A stretch of 64,000 bases of DNA from an uncultured Muribaculaceae bacterium (GCA_910576775.1 CAJTJV010000005.1:37795-101794); one strand, 5' to 3'. Positions 19,354 to 29,698 are shown, numbered from the stretch's first letter. Numbers and translations are program-made. The notes: generated from the letters alone by a model not told the origin.

Positions 19354-20451
19354 TTAATCTAAAAACAGGTCGCGGATGATGGCGTCGGATAGAAGCCACG
19401 ATGATTCGGGTATCAGTAGGCGGGAATTCCGGTTTACGAGATGTCCGGAGCGTAACCATGATTGCACGTTTGCTATTATTTCTTTGTGTCGTGGTGCCGG
19501 TATTCGTGAGAGGTCGAGTCCTTCGAGGGTACGCAAGCCTATCATTATACAGTCGTTGATACGGTCTGTTTCGTTTTCATCGTCGGTTACAGTTGTCAGT
19601 CCTTTGTTCAGAATATACGTTTTAAGGTCAGATGGATTGTAGCGGCGAGTTCCGTCTGCGGTAAGGCTGTGGGCTCCAGGTCCGAGGCCGAGGTAAGGTA
19701 CGTTTCGCCAATATGACGAATTATGCTGAGAGCGGCATCCCGGCAATGCGAAATTAGAGATTTCATAGTGCTCGAATCCGTTGATGGCAGTCTCTTTGCA
19801 AAGAATGGTATACATTTCGCCTATAGTTTCATCCTGTGCCTCCACTATATCTCCCCGTTGGAGGCGTCTTGACAGAAGGGTGCCCGGTTCATAGCTAAGA
19901 CAATAGGCTGAAAGGTGTGTGATGCCGGTCTGCAACAGTCGCTGCACGGAATAATGCCACGATTCGGTTGTCTGTTCGGGTAGACCATATATTAAATCAG
20001 CGCTAATATTGTCAATGCCACCTTCTTTTATTGTTACGATAGCCGTTAGAGCGTCTTCTGCAGTGTGGCGTCTGTTTATGGCCGTCAGTTCGGCGTCGAT
20101 AAGACTCTGTACGCCTATGCTGATTCGGTTTACTCCAGACGAGCGCCATGCTTTTACGGCGTTCGGTGTGACATCCTCGGGGTTGACCTCTATTGTGAAT
20201 TCCGTTATGCTGTCGGTACGAAAAGTGTCGGTCAGACGCCGGAAGATATCTGCCGGAAGAATCGACGGGGTTCCCCCGCCGAAATAAAGCGTCGTGACGG
20301 GGGCGTCTGCAAGTTCGTCAAAGCGGTGGAGGTATTCGTTTATAACAGCCTCTGTATAATCGGCTACGCGTTCAGTCCGTGCCACTGAATAAAAATCGCA
20401 ATATGCACATTTGGCGTGGCAGAAGGGTACGTGAAGGTAAATTCCGGCCAT
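19354..20451 (-). CDS. hemW: HemW-like radical SAM heme chaperone
   Basis: A 365-residue radical SAM protein of the HemN/HemW family. The 4Fe-4S motif is CHAKCAYC (Cys11, Cys15, Cys18), followed by TTLYFGGGTPSILP and IGVQSLIDAELTAINRRH. It starts directly at the radical SAM motif without the longer N-terminus of HemN, and its length is typical of HemW, which inserts heme rather than oxidising coproporphyrinogen. Its start is 3 bases after the stop of the nuclease gene, so the two are probably translationally linked. Confidence 0.9.
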   Translation of the reverse strand: MAGIYLHVPFCHAKCAYCDFYSVARTERVADYTEAVINEYLHRFDELADAPVTTLYFGGGTPSILPADIFRRLTDTFRTDSITEFTIEVNPEDVTPNAVKAWRSSGVNRISIGVQSLIDAELTAINRRHTAEDALTAIVTIKEGGIDNISADLIYGLPEQTTESWHYSVQRLLQTGITHLSAYCLSYEPGTLLSRRLQRGDIVEAQDETIGEMYTILCKETAINGFEHYEISNFALPGCRSQHNSSYWRNVPYLGLGPGAHSLTADGTRRYNPSDLKTYILNKGLTTVTDDENETDRINDCIMIGLRTLEGLDLSRIPAPRHKEIIANVQSWLRSGHLVNRNSRLLIPESSWLLSDAIIRDLFLD

Positions 20452-20454
20452 GCG

Positions 20455-23454
20455 TCAGTATTCGTTTGTCTTTATGCGTCCGCAAAGCGACCGGAAATCG
20501 CAATAGGTACATCCTGAATCATCCTCTCTTTGAGTGAAAGGAACCGTCTCATCGAAAATTTCGTGAAGAAGATTATGTAGCAATGGCTTGAATGATTCCC
20601 GTACATCTTTCTTGTAACTTGACACCTCTTTGCGTTTTATATTTATGGTTGGTATATCGCCGCCCGGTGTCAGCTCTTTCATCGGGTGAATGAAGGTTGC
20701 AATGTCGCAATCCTCATCGACTATGCTGAGGTATGCCTCGCAGTATGTCATTACCTGAAACATGCCGCGCCATGAGCTGTTTTTTCTATTGAACAGACCT
20801 GTTATGTCGGAGACAGAAGTGTTTTCCTCGCCGGTCTTATAATCAATAAAGCGAAGCATTCCCGGAGCTATACTGTCGACGCGGTCGATAGACATAGTGA
20901 AATTGATGCTCAAACTGTTGTCGATTTTCCACGGAAGACCCAGTTTGAGTGTATTCACATATTTTTCATTTTCAAGAAAAGTGAATGATGTTCCGCCTGA
21001 GCAATACTTATCTTTTTCAGCACGTAGGTCGGCTCTGACAATAGCCGATATCGTACGCAGGGCAATGGTGGTTTCGGCGTCGAGGGCTTCGGCGCCGAAA
21101 TTATTAAAAGTGTGGAAGCGGTCTTCAATCAGTTGTGCACGTACAGTCTGCTCAATGGTATCGTTGCCCTCGGATAGCCATTGATCGTAGACAGTTTCAG
21201 TGATAATCTGATTCTTGTAAGGCTCGAAAAGTTTTTCGATTGATCGGTGGACGATGTTTCCATAGTCGGAGGCCGTGAGATAATTCACCATCTCGTCGTT
21301 GCTTCGGAGATTGCGTACGTATTTTAGATAGAAGGAAAGCGGACAATTAAGATACTCTTTAAGTGCGGCGGCAGAAATCTTCAGATTGCCACCTGGCTTG
21401 AGTCTGTTGAGTTCGCTCAGGATTTTCTCGTCTTTATGGATTATGAATTGTTTTGTGGGACTTTTGGTTGCCGAGACACTGAGAGTATGTTCTCTTACAA
21501 GTCTGCTCGGCATAAGATGTTTTACTTGTTCGATATAACGCGAACGCTCTCCGTTTCCCTTGCCGTCGGAACGTGCATCATAAAATATTGACATGCGTTT
21601 TGCGCGAGCAAGTAGACGATAGAAACAGTATGCGTAAGTGCGTTCGAGATTCTCAAAATCCGGAAGGCCATAACCGTTACGTAGGTTGTTTGGAATCATT
21701 GTTTTGGCATATTGCCGTTTGGGGAATATGCCTTCGTTCATAGACAGGATTATCACATTGTCGAAATCAAGGACGCGCGTTTCGAGTACGCCGAGGATCT
21801 GAAGACCCTGAAGCGGTTTGCCGCTGAGTGCGAGGGCGCGTGATGCGAAGACACGTTCGAACAGCTGCATGAATGTGCGTTCAGACATGCCGACGCGATG
21901 TTCCTCGACAAGAGATGTAAGCTTCTCAAGCTCTTTTCGGAAATAGTCGATGGCATTAAGTTCGAAACCCGGAGTCGCTGCCGGATTATCTGCCTTTATC
22001 AAGGAAAGAGCCTCTCCGAGCCAGCCGAGCAGACGGTCGAGATAGACCGACACATCTTGTGCGTCGTTCAGATTGAGAATCGGAGTAAATACGGCATTAA
22101 GATTCGGAGCTATTTTGACGATATCGAGTGCCGCGATATTGAAGAGTCGTTTCTCTTCTATCATTTGTGTAATCTTGTCGGCATCATCGGAAGCTACAGC
22201 CCGGATATGCGGGTGCTGAAGAACAGCTACAACATCCTCGTAAAAGAAATTGCATAACCCATGGATTCTGCGGGCTCTCAATTGCATGGATATTATGGAA
22301 TGGAGCAGGGTTGCAAATGTAGTAGTTCGATAGGGGAGACCAAGAGATATGTTTATCGATTTGATAGTCTCCGGAAGTGACAGCAATGTTGGCAACAAAA
22401 GTCCGGGATCGGGAATCACAATTGCTGTATTGATAGGGTTTTCCGGGTCGAATAATCCTTCTTTGGCCCATTGTTCAAGTAAAGGGCCTGTTGCTTTTGC
22501 CTGTGCTACATTTGATGGTATGGCGGTGACGTCAACAGTCTGTTTGTCTATGCCGGAGCAACGGAATCTGTCCGGATTAGGAAAGTTGCGTGTGAGTTCG
22601 CGTAGACGTTGAAGCGGTTTTGGCATGCTTGTTCCGTTGCAAAGAGCCAGAGGCGCTGTGTCCCAGAAAAACAAGGCAAGCTTCTTTTTTTTTAAATGCT
22701 CGAAGATTACAGTTTCGGCAATGGTGGGATCGTTGAATCCGATGAAAGCATATTTTCCGGAAATGGCGGCATTGTCAGCGCGTAGATTCTCAACGGCATT
22801 ACGGAACTGGCCGCCGGCCGACATAAGATTGCGTTCAGCCAATGTCTTTTTGAATTCCTTGTATATGTCGCCGAGGATTTCCCAAAGATAGAGGAATTTG
22901 GAGCTTAGCGACTCGCTATTGTCTGTATCGGCCAGATGAATCCAGAATTCTTCAATTTCGGCTGTCAGTCTGCTTTCACCCCATATACGTGTTACGACAT
23001 TTTTCTGGTCTTCATTCAGATAGTCTGCCTGAATTTCTTTTACATTACGCAAATTCTTGAAAATATCGTCTGCTGAAGCGAGAGCTTTGTCAATATCATC
23101 GAAATCGGCAATCATCATATCGCCCCAGAATATGAATCTGTCGAATTCTCGTACGGATTCATGGCGTCCTTTACGTGCGAGCACTTTGCGATAAGCGTCA
23201 TATAGAATGAAAAGTTCGGGGAGGTCGGCAGTCTCCGGCGCGTCAGAAAGGATGTCGATGAAGGTACGCATCGTCATGAACCGGGGAAGCATGGCTATGC
23301 CTTTTATGTTTTTGCGTACATGATTTTTAAGAAACATTGCAGCGCGTTTGTTCGGTACGACCATTGTAAGGTCGGAAAGCTTTACCGGCGATTCATTGCC
23401 ACAGCAAAATGCTGCGACAGATCCGAGGAAAGAGTTGTCGGAGGCTGTATTCAT
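20455..23454 (-). CDS. AddB-like PD-(D/E)XK nuclease/helicase-type protein
   Basis: A 999-residue protein resembling the inactivated-helicase plus nuclease subunit AddB/RexB. The N-terminal part (LTMVVPNKRAAMFLKNHV, LPRFMTMRTF) is the degenerate helicase region. The C-terminal PD-(D/E)XK nuclease region has SAAALKEYLNCPLSFYLKYV, GNIVHRSIEKLFEP and RFIDYKTGE (the D...K core), and ends in CTYCDFRSLCGR, part of the iron-sulfur cysteine cluster expected around AddB-type nucleases. The likely role is double-strand-break end processing. It overlaps holB by 4 bases (ATGA). An AddA partner is not in the window. Confidence 0.85.
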   Translation of the reverse strand: MNTASDNSFLGSVAAFCCGNESPVKLSDLTMVVPNKRAAMFLKNHVRKNIKGIAMLPRFMTMRTFIDILSDAPETADLPELFILYDAYRKVLARKGRHESVREFDRFIFWGDMMIADFDDIDKALASADDIFKNLRNVKEIQADYLNEDQKNVVTRIWGESRLTAEIEEFWIHLADTDNSESLSSKFLYLWEILGDIYKEFKKTLAERNLMSAGGQFRNAVENLRADNAAISGKYAFIGFNDPTIAETVIFEHLKKKKLALFFWDTAPLALCNGTSMPKPLQRLRELTRNFPNPDRFRCSGIDKQTVDVTAIPSNVAQAKATGPLLEQWAKEGLFDPENPINTAIVIPDPGLLLPTLLSLPETIKSINISLGLPYRTTTFATLLHSIISMQLRARRIHGLCNFFYEDVVAVLQHPHIRAVASDDADKITQMIEEKRLFNIAALDIVKIAPNLNAVFTPILNLNDAQDVSVYLDRLLGWLGEALSLIKADNPAATPGFELNAIDYFRKELEKLTSLVEEHRVGMSERTFMQLFERVFASRALALSGKPLQGLQILGVLETRVLDFDNVIILSMNEGIFPKRQYAKTMIPNNLRNGYGLPDFENLERTYAYCFYRLLARAKRMSIFYDARSDGKGNGERSRYIEQVKHLMPSRLVREHTLSVSATKSPTKQFIIHKDEKILSELNRLKPGGNLKISAAALKEYLNCPLSFYLKYVRNLRSNDEMVNYLTASDYGNIVHRSIEKLFEPYKNQIITETVYDQWLSEGNDTIEQTVRAQLIEDRFHTFNNFGAEALDAETTIALRTISAIVRADLRAEKDKYCSGGTSFTFLENEKYVNTLKLGLPWKIDNSLSINFTMSIDRVDSIAPGMLRFIDYKTGEENTSVSDITGLFNRKNSSWRGMFQVMTYCEAYLSIVDEDCDIATFIHPMKELTPGGDIPTINIKRKEVSSYKKDVRESFKPLLHNLLHEIFDETVPFTQREDDSGCTYCDFRSLCGRIKTNEY

Positions 23455-24584
23455 TTTCTACGCAAAAGCATGATGGTCCGCACAGCGAGATCAAAAAATA
23501 TTATCTTGGCATTGGCGTTTGCCGCTATATCGCGTGCCGAGCGGTCGAACATTTCAATAAAGTCCTCTACATTCTTTTCGTTGATAAACGGATGGAAGCG
23601 GTCGATAAAGTTTTTTTCATTAGAACTCATCATCCGCAGTTCTTCGATATTAAGTTTATAAAGATAGCTCTCACGTGTGAGATGGCAACAGTATGCGAGG
23701 AATTTTATTGATGATTCGCGTCCGAGGGCTGCGGCGTCGACGCTCCATTGGCGCAATTCGGCAACTTTTTTTGCATATGCGAGGCGAGTTAGGTTGACGA
23801 ACATGTCGAAATAAAGGCTATTGACATTGTTCTCAATATCTCCACCGGCAATGCGCAGTGCCATATTCACGTTGCCGTCCGACAGACGTGCGGCCTCGTC
23901 GGATGTTACGGAATCGAAACCCGATGAACGCAGAATAGACGATATTTCGGTATTCGAATATCTTGGTACCTCAATGCGTTGCACACGTGAATATATTGTA
24001 GGTATTATTCCGCGAGGATTATTGCTTGTCATTATGAAGATGGTATCGGATGACGGTTCTTCGATAAGTTTGAGCAATTTGTTGGCGGTCTCTTCTTTCA
24101 GGCGTTCAGGCAGCCATAAAAGGACAATTTTGAATTTAGAGCGACGCGTCATAAATCCGAGACGGCGAATCAGTTCTTCACCTTCGTCGACTAAGATCTG
24201 CGGTTGGGCATTGTCTTTTCCGAGTTTCTCACGCCACATCTGGAAATCCATCATGGGAGATTCGGTGATGAATTCATCAAAAAGCTTTCTGTAATCGTCG
24301 GCAATTGTGGTGCCGCCGCTTTCCTTTTTTATATAAGGGAAAGAATATAGAGTGTCAATGTGGTTGAGTGTCTGATGCTGCCTGCAGGAGGGACAATTCC
24401 CGCACGGTTCGCCTCCGGACGGATTGCTGCAGTGGATATATTGTGCGAAAGCACGTGCAAGAGCGAATTTTCCACTGCCTTCCGAGCCTTCAAGAAGCAA
24501 TGCATGTGGCACGCGACCCGTATCAGCCATGTCTCGCAGACGGGTCTTGACTGCATCGTGTCCGGGAATGTCGGCGAATTTCAT
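23451..24584 (-). CDS. holB: DNA polymerase III delta-prime-type clamp loader subunit
   Basis: A 377-residue AAA+ protein. It has HDAVKTRLRDMADTGRVPHALLLEGSEGSGK (Walker A region), a zinc-binding CGNCPSC module near residues 60-70, and NKLLKLIEEPSSDTIFIMTSNNP, the typical delta-prime/DnaX sensor segment. The Walker A ends GKF rather than GKS/T, consistent with a delta-prime subunit that does not need ATP hydrolysis. The gene starts at the end of the ABC ATPase gene and overlaps the AddB-like gene. Confidence 0.88.
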   Translation of the reverse strand: MKFADIPGHDAVKTRLRDMADTGRVPHALLLEGSEGSGKFALARAFAQYIHCSNPSGGEPCGNCPSCRQHQTLNHIDTLYSFPYIKKESGGTTIADDYRKLFDEFITESPMMDFQMWREKLGKDNAQPQILVDEGEELIRRLGFMTRRSKFKIVLLWLPERLKEETANKLLKLIEEPSSDTIFIMTSNNPRGIIPTIYSRVQRIEVPRYSNTEISSILRSSGFDSVTSDEAARLSDGNVNMALRIAGGDIENNVNSLYFDMFVNLTRLAYAKKVAELRQWSVDAAALGRESSIKFLAYCCHLTRESYLYKLNIEELRMMSSNEKNFIDRFHPFINEKNVEDFIEMFDRSARDIAANANAKIIFFDLAVRTIMLLRRK

Positions 24585-25369
24585 TATTTAGCCTTTGGAT
24601 TCGGACGACCTGTTTCGGCGACGTACCGGCGCACTTCCTGGAACAGGTGGGTTGCAAACACGAAATCGTTGAGCGCTTCGTTGGCGGTATTATAAATTTT
24701 GCTCATGTCACCAACCCATTCTCGATGGCCCTTGTTAATGAAAATAATATTCTCGCCTATACCGAGCACACTGTTCATATCATGCGTGTTGATTACGGTT
24801 GTGATTCCGTATTCATGCGTGATGTCGCTGAGCAGCTCATCGATGATAATCGATGTTTTCGGATCGAGGCCGCTGTTGGGCTCGTCGCAGAACAGGTATT
24901 TCGGGTTCAGGGCTATGGCGCGGGCTATAGCAACGCGTTTCTGCATGCCGCCGGAGATTTCGGATGGGTATTTGTTCTCGGCTCCGAGAAGGTTTACACG
25001 TTCGAGACAGAACATGGCGCGTTCGCGTATTTCTGCTTTGCTCTTGTTGGTGAACATTACCAGAGGAAACATAACATTGCCGAGTACTGTCTCGGAGTCG
25101 AACAAGGCGGATCCTTGAAAGAGCATTCCTATCTCCTGGTGCAGTTGAGCCGTCTGCTCTCGGTTCATGGCGAGGACATTACGGCCGTCGAAAAGAATTT
25201 CGCCACTATCCGGCGTAATGAGCCCTACAAGCGATTTCATCAGCACTGTTTTGCCCGAACCGCTCTGGCCTATGATAAGGTTGGTCTTGCCGGTGTAGAA
25301 CGTGGCATCGATATTATGCAGGACGGTGCGGCCGTCGAACGATTTGGTTAGATTGCGTAGTTCTATCAT
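24584..25369 (-). CDS. mlaF: MlaF-like ABC transporter ATP-binding protein
   Basis: A 261-residue ABC ATPase with Walker A GQSGSGKT, signature EISGGMQKRVAIARAIAL and Walker B KYLFCDEPNSGLD. The sequence is of the Mla/TTG2-like lipid-transport type, which energises phospholipid movement between the membranes. It overlaps the permease gene by 4 bases. The periplasmic MCE-domain protein MlaD is not adjacent. Confidence 0.9.
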   Translation of the reverse strand: MIELRNLTKSFDGRTVLHNIDATFYTGKTNLIIGQSGSGKTVLMKSLVGLITPDSGEILFDGRNVLAMNREQTAQLHQEIGMLFQGSALFDSETVLGNVMFPLVMFTNKSKAEIRERAMFCLERVNLLGAENKYPSEISGGMQKRVAIARAIALNPKYLFCDEPNSGLDPKTSIIIDELLSDITHEYGITTVINTHDMNSVLGIGENIIFINKGHREWVGDMSKIYNTANEALNDFVFATHLFQEVRRYVAETGRPNPKAK

Positions 25370-26115
25370 TGCAGTAAGAGCTTAGTGAGGATAAGGTCGA
25401 AAAGCAGAATGAAAATACTGCTGGTTACAACTCCGTCAGTAGACGCTTTGCCGACGTCGAGAGCACCTCCCCGTACGTTGTAGCCGAAGAAAGATGCAGT
25501 GGTTGCGATGATGAATGCGAAAACAAGCGATTTAATCAGACCATACCATACATACCATTCGTTAAAGAATGCCTGTAGGCCGTAGACATATTTCGATACC
25601 GTGATAAGGTCGGTGAATACTGCGACAAGCCAACCACCGAATATTGAGGTTGCCATGCAGAGAATAGCAAGAACCGGCATGAAGCACACGAAAGCTATTA
25701 CTTTGGGCAGAACGAGGTAGTTTGCTGAGTTGATGCCCATAATCTCAAGAGCATCAATCTGCTCGGTTACACGCATGGTTCCGATTTCACTGGCGATGTT
25801 GGAGCCGACTTTGCCCGCAAGAATAAGGCAGAGAATGGAATTTGAGAATTCGAGAAGGATGATTTCGCGTGTTGCCAGACCTACGGAATAAGCCGGAATC
25901 AAAGGTGAGGCGATGTTAAGTTGCATCTGGATAGCGATAACGCCTCCAATGAATATGGATATTATCAGAACCAGTGGTATCGAATCGATGCCAAGCTTGA
26001 AAATTTCGGCGAGAGTACGTTTTGCCGTCGCCGACCAGCGGTCGGGAATCGAAAATACTCGTTTTAGAAAAAGGCAGTAGCGGCCGAAAGTAGCCAACGA
26101 AGAGGTTATAAACAT
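25366..26115 (-). CDS. mlaE: MlaE-like ABC transporter permease
   Basis: A 249-residue permease with five or six hydrophobic segments and the MlaE signatures FKLGIDSIPLVLIISIFIG, LEFSNSILCLILAGKVGSNIASEIGTMRVTEQIDALEIMG and NVRGGALDVGKASTDGVV. It forms the membrane core of an outer-membrane lipid asymmetry transporter. It is the first gene of a packed minus-strand run mlaE-mlaF-holB-AddB-like-hemW. Confidence 0.92.
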   Translation of the reverse strand: MFITSSLATFGRYCLFLKRVFSIPDRWSATAKRTLAEIFKLGIDSIPLVLIISIFIGGVIAIQMQLNIASPLIPAYSVGLATREIILLEFSNSILCLILAGKVGSNIASEIGTMRVTEQIDALEIMGINSANYLVLPKVIAFVCFMPVLAILCMATSIFGGWLVAVFTDLITVSKYVYGLQAFFNEWYVWYGLIKSLVFAFIIATTASFFGYNVRGGALDVGKASTDGVVTSSIFILLFDLILTKLLLQ

Positions 26116-26177
26116 TATGTTGTTACTGCGTTATTGTTTACGTCTTGAAAGGTGTGGCTATATAAGTGCACACGGTG

Positions 26178-26208
26178 CAAAGGTAATAAAAAATAACGAG
26201 AATACTAA
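26178..26208 (-). promoter_or_regulatory. Candidate promoter of the mlaE run
   Basis: TACCTTTG (minus strand, 26178-26185) is a full -7 match; 19 bases upstream is TTAG, one base off the -33 TTTG. Confidence 0.4.
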
Positions 26209-26341
26209 GCCGTAAAGGAGAGTCGGAGCATCGACGGAAATAAATTGAGACTTTTGGAACAACGAAATTAATGTAGGATACTTTTTTGCGGATAAGTTAT
26301 AAGGGCCGTATATATAATATTTAAATGTAATAATAGAATAA

Positions 26342-27040
26342 TCAACCGAATTTGCTTATTTTACGTAGCTGGGGTTCGTTGACAATCTTTATGCGGCGTC
26401 CATCGACAAGGATCAGTTTTTCAGTTACAAATGTCGAAAGCGTGCGGATGGCATTCGAGGTTGTCATGTTTGAAAGGTTAGCGAGGTCTTCGCGCGACAT
26501 ATAAATTTTAAGAGTGGAATTGTCATCTTCATAACCGTAGCTGTCGAGAAGGAGCATCAGCGCTTCTGCAAGGCGTCCGCGGATATGTTTCTGAGTGAGA
26601 GTTACTATGCGTGTGTTTGAGCCTCCGAGAGTGCGTGATAGTTCGTGGATGAAGAACATTGCCAGATCCGAATTTTTGTGTATAAGCTCTTCGACGAGGT
26701 TGAGGGGGATTGCGCCGAGGGTGGATTCCTCAAATGCGAGAGAGCTGCTGACATATGGCTCATGTGCAAAAAAAGCACGGTATCCGAAATACTGCACGGG
26801 GCGTATGAGGCGAAGAATCTGAGTGCGGCCGCTGACGCCTTCTTTAATTTTTTTTACTTTGCCTTTGAGTAGGCACCAAAGAAATTCCGGCTGTTCACCT
26901 TCGGCGTAGATAAGTTGATTTTTATTGAATGTGTGAATCTGTAGATTTTCTGCAACACGACGTTTCTCATCCGGAGCAAGGATCGTCCAGATTTCCGCCA
27001 TATCTTCGTTGATTACTTTTTCAAGAGTAGCCTTTAACAT
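26342..27040 (-). CDS. Crp/Fnr-family transcriptional regulator
   Basis: A 232-residue regulator with an N-terminal cyclic-nucleotide-binding-like beta-roll (FLWCLLKGKVKKIKEGVSGRTQILRL, about 45-130) and a C-terminal winged helix with MSREDLANLSNMTTSNAIRTLSTF. There is no Fnr-type N-terminal cysteine cluster, so it is not an oxygen-sensing iron-sulfur form. It is divergent from lpxD across a 206-base gap. Its target genes cannot be told from this window. Confidence 0.88.
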   Translation of the reverse strand: MLKATLEKVINEDMAEIWTILAPDEKRRVAENLQIHTFNKNQLIYAEGEQPEFLWCLLKGKVKKIKEGVSGRTQILRLIRPVQYFGYRAFFAHEPYVSSSLAFEESTLGAIPLNLVEELIHKNSDLAMFFIHELSRTLGGSNTRIVTLTQKHIRGRLAEALMLLLDSYGYEDDNSTLKIYMSREDLANLSNMTTSNAIRTLSTFVTEKLILVDGRRIKIVNEPQLRKISKFG

Positions 27041-27074
27041 TGTTCTTATGTTATGGAATAGTGTTGTAAAGCAA

Positions 27075-27105
27075 CAAAATTACATTTTTTTTCTAAAGAG
27101 AGCAA
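27075..27105 (-). promoter_or_regulatory. Promoter of the Crp/Fnr gene
   Basis: On the minus strand TTG (27103-27105), 20 bases, TAATTTTG (27075-27082): a full Bacteroidetes-type promoter 35 bases upstream of the start codon. Confidence 0.6.
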
Positions 27106-27246
27106 GAATGTCGGTAAAATTAACGTTTCTAAACCATGAACTAAGATATTAGTATGCTGTTTTTTTAATAATATAGCGGGTAATTGGAAAATTTTATAGA
27201 ACTTTGCAGATTGAAACCGCAGTGCAGACTACGAAAAGCAATATAA

Positions 27247-28278
27247 ATGGAATTTACTGCAGAGATTATAGCACAACACTTAGGAGGCCGCCTCGAAGGA
27301 GACCCGAATGTCAAGGTAAACACATTCGCCAAAATCGAGGATGCAACCTCCGGCTCCATAACATTTTTAGCCAATCCGAAATATACCCACTATATTTATA
27401 CTACCGGTGCATCGATAATATTGGTCCGCAACGATTTTGAACTAGCACATTCTGTCAATGCGACTCTAATACGGGTAGAGGACCCTTACAGCAGTTTGGC
27501 TCGGCTTCTCAATCTTGCCGGTAGCGTCGTCAAGCCCCGGCCTTTAGGAATCGAGGACGGTTGCCATATAGATGCTACAGCTACGATTGGCGAAGGTTGC
27601 TATATAGGAGCGTTTGCTTATGTGGCTCCAGGTGTGAAAATCGGTGACAACGTAAAGGTTTATCCCGGCTGTTATCTGGGGCATGGTGTTGTCATAGACG
27701 ATGATACGGTGCTTTACCCCGGTGTGAAAGTATATTATGGCTGTCGTATCGGCAAACGTTGCGTAATTCATGCCGGCGCTGTCATCGGTTCGGATGGATT
27801 CGGTTTCGCTCCCGATTCCAATGGCGTTTACCATAAAATCGAACAAATTGGTATTGTAGATATCGAGGATGATGTAGAAATAGGAGCCAATACAACGGTA
27901 GACCGCTCGACGATGGGCTGTACTCATATCCGGCGCGGTGTGAAACTCGATAATCTGATTCAGATTGCACACAATGTCGAGGTGGGACACGATACTGTCA
28001 TGGCCTCGCAGACAGGAGTGGCAGGTTCGACTAAAATAGGTGCCAACTGTATGGTCGGCGGCCAGGTTGGGTTTGCGGGACACATCTCAGTCGGCGACAG
28101 AGTACATATTGGAGCGCAGAGTGGAATTCCGAAGAATGTACCGTCTGATAGTAAGATAATGGGATACCCGGCAGTGCCTTATGGCGAGTTTGCCCGAACT
28201 GCTGTAGCTTTGAAACAGCTTCCAGAGTTGATGAAGAAGCTTTCAGCTCTGGAAAAAACAGTAAAAGAATTAAAATAA
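27247..28278 (+). CDS. lpxD: UDP-3-O-acylglucosamine N-acyltransferase
   Basis: A 343-residue left-handed beta-helix acyltransferase of lipid A synthesis that adds the N-linked acyl chain. It has the N-terminal uridine-binding domain (about 1-100, FAKIEDATSGSITFLANPKY), hexapeptide repeats (about 105-310) with GSDGFGFAPDSNGVYHKI, and IAHNVEVGHDTVMASQTGVAGSTKIG carrying the catalytic His region. A C-terminal helix completes it. It is the first gene of lpxD-lpxC/fabZ-lpxA. No convincing -33/-7 pair was found upstream. Confidence 0.95.
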   Translation: MEFTAEIIAQHLGGRLEGDPNVKVNTFAKIEDATSGSITFLANPKYTHYIYTTGASIILVRNDFELAHSVNATLIRVEDPYSSLARLLNLAGSVVKPRPLGIEDGCHIDATATIGEGCYIGAFAYVAPGVKIGDNVKVYPGCYLGHGVVIDDDTVLYPGVKVYYGCRIGKRCVIHAGAVIGSDGFGFAPDSNGVYHKIEQIGIVDIEDDVEIGANTTVDRSTMGCTHIRRGVKLDNLIQIAHNVEVGHDTVMASQTGVAGSTKIGANCMVGGQVGFAGHISVGDRVHIGAQSGIPKNVPSDSKIMGYPAVPYGEFARTAVALKQLPELMKKLSALEKTVKELK

Positions 28279-28303
28279 AAACAATATATCGCATTTCATA
28301 GCA

Positions 28304-29686
28304 ATGAAGCAACTTACTCTGAAGGGAGAATTTACACTTGAAGGTAAAGGACTGCACACAGGCGGGCTTCTGAAGGCCACCTTCTGTCCCGCGCCCGACA
28401 ACCACGGATATAAGATTCAGCGTACGGATATAGAGGGAGAACCCATAATCGACGCTTTGGCCGAAAATATTGTAGCTACCCAGCGTGGCACTGTAATCGG
28501 CAAAGGTGATGTAACAGTAAGTACTATAGAGCATGCCATGGCGGCGCTTTATGCTTGCGGAGTAGACAACTGTCTTATAAAAGTTGATGGTCCTGAAATT
28601 CCTATACTTGACGGAAGCGCCAAGCCATTTTTCGACGCTATTGAGTCTGTGGGTCTTGAGGAACAGCACTCCGACAAGGATTTCTATTATGTGAAACACA
28701 AAGTAGAGGTTGTGGATCCTGAAAGCGGCTCCAAGCTAATGCTTCTCCCCGACGATGAATTCAGCGTGGATGTAAAGGTGAATTTTGAATCCGAGGTACT
28801 CGCCAACCAGTATGCCACACTCGATCATGTGGCCGATTTCGGAACAGAAGTCGCATGGGCGCGTACCTTTGTTTTTGTCCGCGACCTTGAGAAACTTCTT
28901 CAGGCCGGCCTTATCAAAGGCGGAGACCTTGACAATGCAATTGTGATATATGAGAATCCCAAGTCGCAGGAAGAACTTGATAAGCTCGCCGACATCATGG
29001 GGGTTCCACATCATGACGCCAATGAATTCGGCTTCATCAATCCGGAAGGAATGCACGCACCGAATGAACCTGCACGTCACAAGCTGATGGATCTAATCGG
29101 AGATATGGCCCTTATTGGCCGTCCTCTCAAAGGCCGTATCATTGCAACACGTCCGGGACATACAATCAATGCGCAGCTTACCAAGACTCTGCGTTCCGAT
29201 ATCAAGCGACAGGAAGTGCAGGCGCCATATTATAATCCGAACCACACACCATTGATGGATAACAATGCCATCCGTGCAGCTCTCCCACATCGCTATCCTT
29301 TCCTTCTTGTTGACAAAATCATTGACAAGAGCGAGAATTATATAGTTGGTGTAAAGAATGTGACTACCAACGAGCCTTTCTTCCAAGGGCATTTCCCGCA
29401 GGAACCGGTGATGCCCGGTGTGCTGCTCGTAGAGGCTATGGCACAGACGGGCGGTCTGCTTGTACTTACTACCGTCCCGGATCCCGAACGCTATTCGACG
29501 TATTTCATGAAGATTGACAATGTGAAATTCCGTCAGAAGGTAGTGCCCGGTGATACGCTTCTTTTCCATGTTTCCTTTATGACTCCGATGCGTCGCGGAA
29601 TGGCTGTTATGAAAGGCCGGGCTTTCGTCGGGGAAAAGGTGGTGTGTGAATGCGAGTTCATGGCTCAGATTATAAAGAATAAATAA
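28304..29686 (+). CDS. lpxC/fabZ: Bifunctional LpxC deacetylase and FabZ dehydratase fusion
   Basis: A 460-residue natural fusion typical of Bacteroidetes. The N-terminal half (1-305) is the zinc enzyme UDP-3-O-acyl-GlcNAc deacetylase, with [18 protein letters not shown] and [14 protein letters not shown] contributing zinc ligands. The C-terminal half (about 315-460) is 3-hydroxyacyl-ACP dehydratase, with [14 protein letters not shown] (catalytic His) and [23 protein letters not shown] (catalytic Glu). One gene therefore supplies the committed lipid A step and the fatty-acid elongation dehydratase that competes for the same acyl chains. It starts 25 bases after lpxD. Confidence 0.96.
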   Translation: MKQLTLKGEFTLEGKGLHTGGLLKATFCPAPDNHGYKIQRTDIEGEPIIDALAENIVATQRGTVIGKGDVTVSTIEHAMAALYACGVDNCLIKVDGPEIPILDGSAKPFFDAIESVGLEEQHSDKDFYYVKHKVEVVDPESGSKLMLLPDDEFSVDVKVNFESEVLANQYATLDHVADFGTEVAWARTFVFVRDLEKLLQAGLIKGGDLDNAIVIYENPKSQEELDKLADIMGVPHHDANEFGFINPEGMHAPNEPARHKLMDLIGDMALIGRPLKGRIIATRPGHTINAQLTKTLRSDIKRQEVQAPYYNPNHTPLMDNNAIRAALPHRYPFLLVDKIIDKSENYIVGVKNVTTNEPFFQGHFPQEPVMPGVLLVEAMAQTGGLLVLTTVPDPERYSTYFMKIDNVKFRQKVVPGDTLLFHVSFMTPMRRGMAVMKGRAFVGEKVVCECEFMAQIIKNK

Positions 29687-29698
29687 CCAGTCTCCGAA

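Noticed and set aside
27184..27206. Promoter before lpxD (TTG and AACTTTG)
   Set aside because: The spacing is only about 12 bases and the -7 is imperfect, so it fails the pattern that other promoters here satisfy.
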